A stretch of 64,000 nt of DNA, from positions 1 to 64,000 of the forward strand of contig JAKCPI010007925.1 in NCBI GenBank assembly GCA_023213315.1, written 5' to 3'. The notes beneath the pieces are model-generated. The model had not been told where the DNA came from. It saw nothing but the letters and a program-made list of their open reading frames with translations, and did no database searches. Positions within the stretch are counted from its first letter, which is position 1. Each line of letters starts with the position of its first letter. A program made the translations under genes and the position numbers. Below are positions 1 through 11,040 of this stretch, piece after piece. This DNA is from Euborellia annulipes. Lineage: Eukaryota; Arthropoda; Insecta; Dermaptera; Anisolabididae.

Positions 1-3000
1 AAAAAATTAATTTCAGGGGGGTGGGTGAAGTGCCGAAAGAACTTGATGAAGTGTGCAATATCATTTTTCAATTATTTAAACCTTGAGAAATTGTCATTTT
101 AAATTTTATCAAAATAGAGTGAAAAATAAAAAAAATTAATTTCAGGGGGGGGGGTGAAGTGCCGAAAGAACTTGATGAAGTGTGCAATATCATTTTTCAA
201 TTATTTAAACCTTGAGAAATTGTCATTTTAAATTTTATTAAAATAGAGTGAAAAATAAAAAAAATGAATTTCAGGGGGGTGGGTGAAGTGCCGAAAGAAC
301 TTGATGAAGTGTGCAATATCATTTTTCAATTATTTAAACCCTGAGGAATCGTCATTTTAAATTTTATTAAAATAGAGTGAAAAATAAATAAAATTAAATT
401 CAGGGGGGGGGGCGAAGTGCCGAAAGAACTTGATGAAGTGTGCAATATCATTTTTCAATTATTTAAACCTTGAGAAATTGTCATTTTAAATTTTATTAAA
501 ATAGAGTGAAAAATAAAATAAAATTAATTTCAGGGGGGTGGGTGAAGTGCCGAAAGAACTTGATGAAGTGTGCAATATCATTTTTCAATTATTTAAACCT
601 TGAGAAATTGTCATTTTAAATTTTATTAAAATAGAGTGAAAAATAAATTAAATTAAATTCAGGGGGGGGGCGAAGTGCCGAAAGAACTTGATGAAGTGTG
701 CAATATCATTTTTCAATTATTTAAACCTTGAGAAATTGTCATTTTAAATTTTATCAAAATAGAGTGAAAAATAAAAAAAATTAATTTCAGGGGGGTGGGT
801 GAAGTGCCGAAAGAACTTGATGAAGTGTGCAATATCATTTTTCAATTATTTAAACCTTGAGAAATTGTCATTTTAAATTTTATCAAAATAGAGTGAAAAA
901 TAAAAAAAATTAATTTCAGGGGGGTGGGTGAAGTGCCGAAAGAACTTGATGAAGTGTGCAATATCATTTTTCAATTATTTAAACCCTGAGGAATCGTCAT
1001 TTTAAATTTTATTAAAATAGAGTGAAAAATAAAAAAAAATTAATTTCAGGGGGGTGGGTGAAGTGCCGAAAGAACTTGATGAAGTGTGCAATATCATTTT
1101 TCAATTATTTAAACCTTGAGAAATTGTCATTTTAAATTTTATCAAAATAGAGTGAAAAATAAAAAAAATTAATTTCAGGGGGGTGGGTGAAGTGCCGAAA
1201 GAACTTGATGAAGTGTGCAATATCATTTTTCAATTATTTAAACCCTGAGGAATCGTCATTTTAAATTTTATTAAAATAGAGTGAAAAATAAATTAAATTA
1301 AATTCAGGGGGGTGGGTGAAGTGCCGAAAGAACTTGATGAAGTGTGCAATATCATTTTTCAATTATTTAAACCTTGAGAAATTGTCATTTTAAATTTTAT
1401 TAAAATAGAGTGAAAAATAAATAAAATTAATTTCAGGGGGGTGGGTGAAGTGCCGAAAGAACTTGATGAAGTGTGCAATATCATTTTTCAATTATTTAAA
1501 CCTTGAGAAATTGTCATTTTAAATTTTATCAAAATAGAGTGAAAAATAAAAAAAAATTAATTTCAGGGGGTGGGTGAAGTGCCGAAAGAACTTGATGAAG
1601 TGTGCAATATCATTTTTCAATTATTTAAACCTTGAGAAATTGTCATTTTAAATTTTATCAAAATAGAGTGAAAAATAAAAAAAATTAATTTCAGGGGGGT
1701 GGGTGAAGTGCCGAAAGAACTTGATGAAGTGTGCAATATCATTTTTCAATTATTTAAACCTTGAGAAATTGTCATTTTAAATTTTATTAAAATAGAGTGA
1801 AAAATAAATAAAATTAATTTCAGGGGGGGGGGCGAAGTGCCGAAAGAACTTGATGAAGTGTGCAATATCATTTTTCAATTATTTAAACCTTGAGAAATTG
1901 TCATTTTAAATTTTATTAAAATAGAGTGAAAAATAAAAAAAATTAATTTCAGGGGGTGGGTGAAGTGCCGAAAGAACTTGATGAAGTGTGCAATATCATT
2001 TTTCAATTATTTAAACCTTGAGAAATTGTCATTTTAAATTTTATCAAAATAGAGTGAAAAATAAAAAAAATTAATTTCAGGGGGGTGGGTGAAGTGCCGA
2101 AAGAACTTGATGAAGTGTGCAATATCATTTTTCAATTATTTAAACCTTGAGAAATTGTCATTTTAAATTTTATCAAAATAGAGTGAAAAATAAAAAAAAT
2201 TAATTTCAGGGGGGTGGGTGAAGTGCCGAAAGAACTTGATGAAGTGTGCAATATCATTTTTCAATTATTTAAACCTTGAGAAATTGTCATTTTAAATTTT
2301 ATTAAAATAGAGTGAAAAATAAATAAAATTAAATTCAGGGGGGGGGGCGAAGTGCCGAAAGAACTTGATGAAGTGTGCAATATCATTTTTCAATTATTTA
2401 AACCTTGAGAAATTGTCATTTTAAATTTTATCAAAATAGAGTGAAAAATAAAAAAAAATTAATTTCAGGGGGGTGGGTGAAGTGCCGAAAGAACTTGATG
2501 AAGTGTGCAATATCATTTTTCAATTATTTAAACCTTGAGAAATTGTCATTTTAAATTTTATTAAAATAGAGTGAAAAATAAATTAAATTAAATTCAGGGG
2601 GGGGCGAAGTGCCGAAAGAACTTGATGAAGTGTGCAATATCATTTTTCAATTATTTAAACCTTGAGAAATTGTCATTTTAAATTTTATCAAAATAGAGTG
2701 AAAAATAAAAAAAATTAATTTCAGGGGGGGGGGTGAAGTGCCGAAAGAACTTGATGAAGTGTGCAATATCATTTTTCAATTATTTAAACCTTGAGAAATT
2801 GTCATTTTAAATTTTATCAAAATAGAGTGAAAAATAAAAAAAATTAATTTCAGGGGGGTGGGTGAAGTGCCGTAAGAACTTGATGAAGTGTGCAATATCA
2901 TTTTTCAATTATTTAAACCCTGAGGAATCGTCATTTTAAATTTTATTAAAATAGAGTGAAAAATAAAAAAAATTAATTTCAGGGGGGTGGGTGAAGTGCC

Positions 3001-5238
3001 GAAAGAACTTGATGAAGTGTGCAATATCATTTTTCAATTATTTAAACCTTGAGAAATTGTCATTTTAAATTTTATCAAAATAGAGTGAAAAATAAAAAAA
3101 ATTAATTTCAGGGGGGTGGGTGAAGTGCCGAAAGAACTTGATGAAGTGTGCAATATCATTTTTCAATTATTTAAACCCTGAGGAATCGTCATTTTAAATT
3201 TTATTAAAATAGAGTGAAAAATAAAAAAAATGAATTTCAGGGGGGTGGGTGAAGTGCCGAAAGAACTTGATGAAGTGTGCAATATCATTTCTCAATTATT
3301 TAAACCCTGAGGAATCGTCATTTTAAATTTTATTAAAATAGAGTGAAAAATAAATAAAATTAAATTCAGGGGGGGGGGCGAAGTGCCGAAAGAACTTGAT
3401 GAAGTGTGCAATATCATTTTTCAATTATTTAAACCTGGAGAAATTGTCATTTTAAATTTTATCAAAATAGAGTGAAAAATAAAAAAAAATTAATTTCAGG
3501 GGGGTGGGTGAAGTGCCGAAAGAACTTGATGAAGTGTGCAATAGCATTTTTCAATTATTTAAACCTTGAGAAATTGTCATTTTAAATTTTATTAAAATAG
3601 AGTGAAAAATAAATTAAATTAAATTCAGGGGGGGGCGAAGTGCCGAAAGAACTTGATGAAGTGTGCAATATCATTTTTCAATTATTTAAACCTTGAGAAA
3701 TAGTCATTTTAAATTTTATCAAAATAGAGTGAAAAATAAAAAAAATTAATTTCAGGGGGGTGGGTGAAGTGCCGAAAGAACTTGATGAAGTGTGCAATAT
3801 CATTTTTCAATTATTTAAACCTTGAGAAATTGTCATTTTAAATTTTATCAAAATAGAGTGAAAAATAAAAAAAATTAATTTCAGGGGGGTGGGTGAAGTG
3901 CCGAAAGAACTTGATGAAGTGTGCAATATCATTTCTCAATTATTTAAAACCTGAGGAATCGTCATTTTAAATTTTATTAAAATAGAGTGAAAAATAAAAA
4001 AAATTAATTTCAGGGGGGTGGGTGAAGTGCCGAAAGAACTTGATGAAGTGTGCAATATCATTTTTCAATTATTTAAACCTGGAGAAATTGTCATTTTAAA
4101 TTTTATCAAAATAGAGTGAAAAATAAAAAAAAATTAATTTCAGGGGGGTGGGTGAAGTGCCGAAAGAACTTGATGAAGTGTGCAATATCATTTCTCAATT
4201 ATTTAAACCCTGAGGAATCGTCATTTTAAATTTTATTAAAATAGAGTGAAAAATAAATTAAATTAAATTCAGGGGGGGGGGTGAAGTGCCGAAAGAACTT
4301 GATGAAGTGTGCAATATCATTTTTCAATTATTGAAACCTTGAGAAATTGTCATTTTGAATTTTATCAAAATAGAGTGAAAAATAAAAAAAATTAATTTCA
4401 GGGGGGTGGGTGAAGTGCCGAAAGAACTTGATGAAGTGTGCAATATCATTTTTCAATTATTTAAACCTTGAGAAATTGTCATTTTAAATTTTATCAAAAT
4501 AGAGTGAAAAATAAAAAAAAATTAATTTCAGGGGGGTGGGTGAAGTGCCGAAAGAACTTGATGAAGTGTGCAATATCATTTTTCAATTATTTAAACCTTG
4601 AGAAATTGTCATTTTAAATTTTATCAAAATAGAGTGAAAAATAAAAAAAATTAATTTCAGGGGGGTGGGTGAAGTGCCGAAAGAACTTGATGAAGTGTGC
4701 AATATCATTTTTCAATTATTTAAACCTTGAGAAATTGTCATTTTAAATTTTATCAAAATAGAGTGAAAAATAAAAAAAATTAATTTCAGGGGGGTGGGTG
4801 AAGTGCCGAAAGAACTTGATGAAGTGTGCAATATCATTTTTCAATTATTTAAACCCTGAGGAATCGTCATTTTAAATTTTATTAAAATAGAGTGAAAAAT
4901 AAAATAAATTAATTTCAGGGGGGTGGGTGAAGTGCCGAAAGAACTTGATGAAGTGTGCAATATCATTTTTCAATTATTTAAACCTTGAGAAATTGTCATT
5001 TTAAATTTTATCAAAATAGAGTGAAAAATAAATAAAATTAATTTCAGGGGGGGGGGTGAAGTGCCGAAAGAACTTGATGAAGTGTGCAATATCATTTTTC
5101 AATTATTGAAACCTTGAGAAATTGTCATTTTAAATTTTATCAAAATAGAGTGAAAAATAAAAAAAATTAATTTCAGGGGGGTGGGTGAAGTGCCGAAAGA
5201 ACTTGATGAAGTGTGCAATATCATTTTTCAATTATTGA
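1..5238. repeat. Satellite array, ~129-bp monomer, about 40 units
   Basis: A head-to-tail tandem array fills the first 5.2 kb and is cut by the window start, so its true length is unknown. The anchor word GTGCCGAAAGAACTTGATGA recurs every 127-130 bp (for example at 30, 159, 288, 417, 547, 674). Each unit has a variable G-run (6-10 G, often G6TG3), a conserved middle and an AT-rich tail. Most length change comes from the G-run and the A-run before it. Two middle variants alternate (CCTTGAGAAATTG and CCCTGAGGAATCG), and several 5' variants exist (AAATTAAATTC or AAATTAATTTC). The last unit is truncated at about 5238. I see no reading frame through the units. Such arrays are typical of heterochromatin. 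Confidence 0.97.
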
Positions 5239-6423
5239 ATTGATTAATTTCAGTGTTAATCAATTTAAGTTAATTTATTTATCAATACATTTCATTAGAT
5301 TTGAGCATGAAATTATTTTTCTCAGACTGTTAGAAAGAAATTATGAATGACTAAAAAATGACCATGATCGGGATTCTTTGAAAAGTTTACTCAATTTCAG
5401 GAGCATAATGAGGGAGAGCAGAACCTTTAAAAAAACATCTTATATATTTTTAATAGGCCTACATGAAAAAAAAAAAAACTTTTGCCGGGCAGGTGGGGTG
5501 AGGGAAGTTGAATTTTTACTTTTTAAATATGAGCTCCCCTTTTAAAAATAAAAGAAATATGAAATGCCTATTAGCGTGTGTGTGATATGTGACTGCGTGA
5601 ATGTGTAGGTTAGAAGAGACTGAAAGAGTCAAAGAGACAAAAAAAAATGGCCGAGGATATTATTCTTTGAAAAAAAAAAAATGAAAAAATTAAACTATTC
5701 TCATGCACCTTATCGAAAATCTATCGAAAATTAATAATATCACAAAAGGCATTTGATTGATAAATAAATAAATCAATCAATAACTGGTTGTTTATTTGCA
5801 TATTATGGTTTAAAATTAAAAAGCTTGCAATGAAATAAAGTCAGGAGCAACCAGGCATTCGAGCTTGATGGAATATTAATTTAAATTCAATAAATCTTAT
5901 AAGAAAATTTATAAAAATGAATTAAAATAATTATAAAACTCACCTTAAAAAAGAATCGTTGAAATTTTAGAACAAATTAATAAAAGAAAGTAATAAAAGG
6001 AGCAGTAATTTAACTTCGAAGTTGTTTATCCAAAGCAAAATCACGGTGTACAAAATAATTCGTCAGTGAATATAGAACAAGTGAGGGAATATAAAATAAT
6101 TAGAAGGCGCGTTCATAAAAGTATTAATTAATTTCTTTTCCAAATTTATATAGAAAAAAAATTTCAAAAGTAAATGTAAATTTTTTATCTTCGAAAAATT
6201 TATTTAATTTTCATATATCATTTAATTAATAAAAAAAATATCAAATTTTTCATTATTAATAATATTTAGAAACATGATGTAATTAACTCTATCCCAATAA
6301 TGATGAATATCACGTTTTTCTGTTATATAAAAATAAATATTAAGCTAATTATAAAAATTAAAAACGTAATTTTCGGGCTCCAAAAATTACGGGCCCTAGG
6401 TATGTGCCTAGGTTGCCTAGGCC
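5239..6423. other. AT-rich spacer, no gene seen
   Basis: Sequence after the satellite with many A- and T-runs and stops in all frames. It contains one TAGGCCTA octamer at about 5455. No recognisable gene, RNA or transposon end was found. Confidence 0.6.
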
Positions 6424-6604
6424 TTAGTCTGCAGTGGCGTAGCGAGGGGGGAGCAAGGGAGATCAACATGAGCCGGGCGCTACTCACAAAGGGACGCCAA
6501 ATGATCCGCAAAACAAAAAATTGCTGGATAATTTGTATTTTTATTATAATTGATTTCTGGAAAATATATTTTTCTAGTGGCCACTTGTATATTTTACGTA
6601 TAAG

Positions 6605-6678
6605 GTGCAGCAAATAAAGAGAGCTTTTGGATGCCAAATGCCGAAAAGGAGATGTTTCGGACAAAATTTATTTGTCCC
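6605..6678. repeat. Left arm of ~70-bp inverted repeat, Penelope-like 3'-end sequence
   Basis: This arm is nearly the reverse complement of 7577-7650, with only a few mismatches. Read on the minus strand it carries the pattern of a CCGAAAC-type word close to a GGACAAAT palindrome. The plus-strand partner at 7566-7610 reads ctgaggatgg, then gtccgaaacgt. That spacing resembles the 3' end common to Penelope-like elements. The assignment to Penelope is inference. Confidence 0.5.
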
Positions 6679-7456
6679 GGCACCGATCCAAAACTCGCCG
6701 TGTATGGGGAAACAGAGATGGCTCGGCCACCGTTGGTTGGCTTTGCTGGATTTTCATCCGAGCCGAAATCCACAGAGCCAAGTCCACGAGCCTTGGATTT
6801 GGCCTTGCCGTGTATGGTAGTTCACCGAGCCAAAGACAAAACATGTGAAGCGTTGCCAGTTTCATATTTATTTTTTTTAGATCCTTTTGATATTTTTCTT
6901 AAATTTTCTGAAGAGATTTTAATTAGAATAATTATTTAAATATTTTTTAAATCATTTTTTTTTTTAACAAAATTTTGAAAAAGTACTAAAATTAAGATAA
7001 TTATGAGTGACATGTCTTTTGTTTTGTTGGGGGAAATTCAAATGATCAATGGTAACCATTCATCCCACATTTTGAGGGGAAATTTTGCATTTTGATTCAA
7101 TGACCCGCAAAATGTCCTACATTTTATTTGTGACCGTTTCTTCACTTATGTTCAAGATTTTAATAAAAATTTTCAATTTTTAAAAATTTATTTATTTTTT
7201 ATAATATGATGACATTATATTGAGATTTTTTTATACAATTGTTCATTTTGTTGTATTAAACGAAATTTTATTTAAAAAAAAGGCACAGATGTTACAAGCT
7301 ACAAAGGGACTAACCTTTGTTTCCCCTTAAATGTCAAATTTCAAACGGGCCTACTTGGCTCGACCGTGTATGACCCCCTATTTTGGACCTGTCGAAAATG
7401 GACTCGCATAAATTGGCTCGGTCTAAATGGATCTGCCGTGTATGCCCGTCTTTATA
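6675..7456. repeat. Dispersed ~700-bp repeat, copy 1 (partner at 57552-58225)
   Basis: The segment starting ccggcaccgatccaaaactc matches 57583 onward, including the stretch with 'agtccacgagccttggattt' and the AT-rich tail to about 7290. In copy 2 the left edge reads GGCGGGCATATACGGCAGGT. In this copy the right edge reads GGATCTGCCGTGTATGCCCG (7432-7451), its inverted complement. This suggests a DNA element with about 20-bp terminal inverted repeats, each copy having lost one end. Short open frames here are not gene-like. Confidence 0.65.
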
Positions 7457-7565
7457 GATTCTTACAGAACATTGACACTAGCCGGTTTTATAAAAAAAAT
7501 ACATGTGCACAGATTCGTGCCGACGACAACAATGACAGCTTTTTGCCTAATTAGTTTTTAAGCCA

Positions 7566-7660
7566 ATGAGGACTGAGGATGGACAAATAAATTTTGTCCG
7601 AAACGTCTCCTTTTCGGCATTTGGCATCCAAAGGCTCTCTTTATTTGTTGCACCTGTACT
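7566..7660 (+). repeat. Right arm of inverted repeat with Penelope-like 3' motif
   Basis: This block reads CTGAGGATGG followed about 15 bp later by CCGAAACGT, then a sequence inverted at 6605-6678. The same CTGA(A)GATGG ... CCGAAACGT layout is at 28168-28205 and, inverted, at about 39395-39440. Beyond the arm (7660-7860) lie A-rich tails at 7775-7798 and 7846-7870, which look like retroelement 3' ends. Confidence 0.5.
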
Positions 7661-7838
7661 TGCTCTCTTCCATTCCATAACATCAACCTCTAAATATTTT
7701 TTGCCGCTTTCTGTTTGTATCACTTTTGTAAAATGTATGTATAAGAATTGTTAAAAAAAAGAATTGTAAAGCCGAAAGGTTAAAAAAAAAAAAAAAAATG
7801 TAAAAAATTGTGAGACCCTATGGCTAGCAAGGCCAAAG

Positions 7839-7870
<32 letters not shown>

Positions 7871-8006
7871 ACCTCTAAATAAATAAATAAATAAACTTAC
7901 TTATTTTACATATAATATTATATAGTTTTCGAATGGGGGGGGGGAGGCGCTAAAAAGGTATTGTGCCCCGGGCGCGGGTTAACCTCGCTACGCCACTGTT
8001 AGTCCG

Positions 8007-8510
8007 CCCCAGAATATACTGTATATTTCTATACAGTATGTATTGGGCTCCAAGTAGTGGAATAAATAACAGCGCCGCAAACCCCTCAGTGTGGGGGGAG
8101 GGCAAGTTAAGGGGCTCCGCGACCCGGGCGGATGAAACATAGGCCTATATAGGCCTAAAGGAATTGACAAAATAATGTAGTAAACACATTATCATCAAAA
8201 TAAATTTATTTCATTAAGATATCTTAATAAAACTATTGTGTTATGTTATTATTAATTCAAAAAATTTTGTATATAATTAAAAAAAAAAAAATTATGTTAA
8301 ATATTTTTTAAAATAATAATGCAAATGTATTTACTCTTATGATGGAAAGGATGTATTTATATTGACAAATATTTTCATTTTTGTACCTTTGGGGAAGCGC
8401 CAAACAATGAAATTACGCAACTGGCTCTAAGCATATTTATTTATACCATTTGGTATCCAAACAATTGAAATAAATATTCATCACACTGCTTGGGGTCCCA
8501 ACCAACTTCC
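8007..8510. other. Unassigned AT-rich sequence
   Basis: No gene seen. Two TAGGCCTA octamers lie at 8142-8160. A short palindrome around ATACTGTATA...TATACAGTAT is at 8015-8040. At 8447-8463 a short match to the palindromic core of SINE A (CCATTTGGTATCCAAA) is a probable SINE remnant. Confidence 0.5.
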
Positions 8511-8655
8511 AAGGGTGTAACTAGAAAATTTGGCTGGGGGGGCTAGTTATTTATCAATCTTCGGGGAGCCTGGAAGGCCCCATATTCTCTCAATTTTCCT
8601 TGGGGTGGGGCGCCCCCCCCGCGCAACGCCCCCCCCCGTTACCCCCATAATTACG
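8511..8655. repeat. Short G/C-run element, possible decayed DNA transposon
   Basis: The segment begins aagggtgtaactag and ends ttacgcccat, so its ends are roughly complementary (GGGTGTAACTA against GGGCGTAATTA). It contains long G- and C-runs. Related G-run blocks with similar ends occur at 12391-12658 and 20640-20875. No target duplication could be defined. Confidence 0.35.
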
Positions 8656-8746
8656 CCCATGCCAAGTCATTGGCTTTTGTATTACCAATATTGACTTTTG
8701 TCAACATCTCTAAAATCTCAGCCACGGGAGGATTGTGCTTGTTCAA

Positions 8747-9066
8747 ATTTGTTTATTACCATGGCAACCATTTCTCCTATCTTCTCTATGAAGTACAAGA
8801 GTAAAGTGGTCTTCAAACAATTTTGAGGGCAAAACGAGAATATACATTTGAAAGAGCATCTAAAAAATAATTGATTTTTGAATTTTAATCAAAATCGTTA
8901 GAGCGAATTTTGAGAAAATCGAAAAAAACTGAAAAAGTACATCAGTAAAGTACTAGTACTCTTTGGCCGATTTTGATTAAAAGCTTATTTTCACGCTCCC
9001 GGGAGGTGTTTAACTTAAATATAAAATTTCAACCTCCTAGCTCGATTCCTTCATGCTTAAAATTGA

Positions 9067-9098
<32 letters not shown>

Positions 9099-9272
9099 AC
9101 AGACACACAGACACACAGACAGACAGACAGACCATGTCGCGAAAACCACTTTTTTGGATACAGGGGACCTCAAAACGTAAAGATCCATCAAAATCTCGAC
9201 ATCGAATTTTTGACATGAATCCAATACTTTCTCTCTCTATATATTAACATATATATAGAGGTAAGAGAAAGT
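8747..9272 (+). mobile_element. Rep-A copy, 5' truncated
   Basis: Rep-A is the most abundant dispersed repeat in the window. In order it has: a near-palindromic 5' hairpin (TCTGGTGTGAC...GTCACACCAGA), a GTTACCATGGCAAC palindrome, agagcatctaaaaaataatt, GTACTAGTAC, a CA/GACA microsatellite, a conserved block around aaaatctcgacatcgaattt, an AT-rich hairpin and the end GGTAAGAGAAAGT. This copy lacks the 5' hairpin. Its X-box palindrome has one mismatch (ATTACCATGGCAAC, 8756). The CA tract is at 9068-9093. The short frames over the CA tract are not genes. Confidence 0.85.
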
Positions 9273-9850
9273 AAAAACCTAAAATTTTATAAAATTTGGT
9301 GAAATCCTATGTTTATCGTTTCGAATGAATACCAAACGAAGTATTTACAATCTACCAACATAACAAAAATAAAAAACCTAAAATTTTATAAAATTTGGTG
9401 AAATTCTATGTTTATCGCTTCGAATGGATACCAAACGATGTATTTACATTCTACCAACATAACAAAAATAAAAAACCTAAAATTTTATAAAATTTGGTGA
9501 AATCCTATGTTTATCGTTTCGAATGGATACCAAACGATGTATTTACATTCTACCAACATAACAAAAATAAAAAACCTAAAATTTTATAAAATTTGGTGAA
9601 ATCCTATGTCTATCACTTCGAATGGATACCAAACGATGTATTTACATTCTACCAACATAACAAAAATAAAAAACCTAAAATTTTATAAAATTTGGTGAAA
9701 TTCTATGTTTATCGCTTCGAATGGATACCAAACGATGTATTTACATCCTACCAACATAACAAAAATAAAAATCCTAAAATTTTATAAAATTTGGTGAAAT
9801 CCTATGTTTATCATTTCGAATGGATACCAAACGATGTATTTAATTTTTAC
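9273..9850. repeat. Tandem array, ~99-bp unit, nearly 6 copies
   Basis: Units start with aacctaaaattttataaaat at 9276, 9375, 9474, 9573, 9672 and 9771 (atcct in the last), giving a 99-bp period. Units differ by a handful of substitutions (Atcgtttcgaatgaata, atcgcttcgaatggata). The array begins immediately after the 3' end of the Rep-A copy and stops at about 9847. Confidence 0.95.
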
Positions 9851-9956
9851 TGTTTGGAATGCATATTAAAAGATCTATTCATGGGATAACTTAATATTTA
9901 ATAAACAAAAATTAATAAATAATATTTTCATGTAATATTTCACAAAAAGAACTGAA

Positions 9957-10238
9957 ATCTCAGCCAAAAACATCGGAGATGCAAAAAGGGGCGCCTCGCA
10001 TTATTTTTGCCTAGCGTCGAGGTGAAATCAAAAAAATGCGCCTCGCTTTTCTGATTTATATAAAAGCGAGGATATATGAAACAAATAAAATTCTGTAGGG
10101 GTTTTATTTAAGTGAAAATATTTCCTCGCTTTTATATAAATCAGAAAAGCGAGGCGCATTTTTTTGATTTCACCTCGACGCTAGGCAAAAATAATGCGAG
10201 GCGCCCCTTTTTGCATCTCCGATGTTTTTGGCTGAGAT
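9957..10238. repeat. Perfect 116-bp inverted repeat with 50-bp spacer
   Basis: Arms 9957-10072 and 10123-10238 are exact reverse complements by my reading, with no mismatch or gap. Within each arm the word pair CCTCGCTTTT / AAAAGCGAGG makes a smaller hairpin. Two GCGCCTCGC words also repeat within each arm. No TA or longer target duplication is evident at the outer edges. A transcript would make a long double-stranded stem. Candidates are a young foldback element or a hairpin-RNA source. Confidence 0.9.
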
Positions 10239-10239
10239 A

Positions 10240-10450
10240 ATATTATTTATATACTATTCATTATTAAAAGACCAACGAAAATCAATCACATGCCTGGGAT
10301 TAAATATAGCCCTGAAGATAGTATAGCTACCATTCTGTCACCTGTTGACAAATTTTGGAGAGAGTTGTGTTTTTGACTCACTCCTCAAGACCCTTATTCT
10401 TAACGCCATCTTTTGTCAAAAACATGCAAACAGCTTTGCCTCCTGAAGCC
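10240..10450 (-). repeat. Diverged fragment of a 500-bp dispersed repeat
   Basis: Words such as ttattaaaagaccaacgaaa and tagctaccattctg match 47250-47400 in order. The segment is a weaker third copy of the family at 18545-19050 and 46905-47425. Confidence 0.5.
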
Positions 10451-10540
10451 CCTTAATATTCTATTACTTGAAAAGTCAGAGATATATTTAATGTATATTT
10501 TTTTGCTGGTGGGTTAAGCGTATAATGACTCAAACCCAGG

Positions 10541-10573
<33 letters not shown>

Positions 10574-11040
10574 ATCTTTAACCTATCATGCCTTTCCTTT
10601 GCACCAGCTCAAAGTGAATTGTAATATGACCTCTTTAAAATGATGCTTAAAATAATTCATTCATAACGAAAAAGAAATTCCCTGAATTAATGTGTTTATC
10701 TTCATAATAATAAGATGGAATATGGGATAGCGTTAATAAGGGGTCCATAATAACATACGTATATGTTAAATTAGAATTGATATGTTATGCATCCTCTCTT
10801 GGCTTTTAGAGGATAACACGTTTTCCATGTCTACTTAATTGTTGATATAACTTACAATTTCAATAATAATAATAAATACATTAAAAAAAAAAAAAAACGG
10901 TTAAATATCTTAATAAGAAATCGAAGAGATTCTTAATAATAATTGGGAATGCATTTACAAGCTGGCTGGGGAGGGGGGGGGTCATATTTTTATTGGTAAA
11001 GGCAAACAGAAAGGACCTCTAGTATCTCTAAAAATTTAAG
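10451..11040. other. AT-rich spacer with (AAAT)n microsatellite
   Basis: An (AAAT)n run lies at 10543-10574 and an A14 run near 10884. A G-run is at 10970-10980. No gene was found. Confidence 0.6.

Larger units (their letters stand above)
6424..8006. mobile_element. hAT-like non-autonomous transposon with 8-bp target duplication
   Basis: The element proper is 6432-7998 (1,567 bp). Its ends form a perfect 16-bp inverted repeat, CAGTGGCGTAGCGAGG at 6432-6447 and its complement at 7983-7998. It is flanked by TTAGTCTG (6424-6431) and TTAGTCCG (7999-8006), an 8-bp target duplication with one mismatch. An 8-bp duplication and a CAGTGGCG-type end are known for hAT elements. No transposase is readable inside. 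The interior holds other repeats: inverted ~70-bp arms at 6605-6678 and 7577-7650, and a 600-bp segment also found near 57583-58225. A fragment resembling its left part (cgggcgct...gctggataattt) recurs at 51195-51262. Confidence 0.8.

Noticed and set aside
1..5238. CRISPR-like array
   Set aside because: Units are ~129 bp with no unique spacers, in an animal genome. It is a satellite.
9053..9247. Open frames over the CA tract rich in HTHTHTQT
   Set aside because: Microsatellite translation inside Rep-A. The same frame breaks or changes in every other copy.
8747..9272. Rep-A as a Helitron
   Set aside because: No CTRR 3' end and no consistent A/T insertion site. Only a 13-bp complementary end motif was seen.
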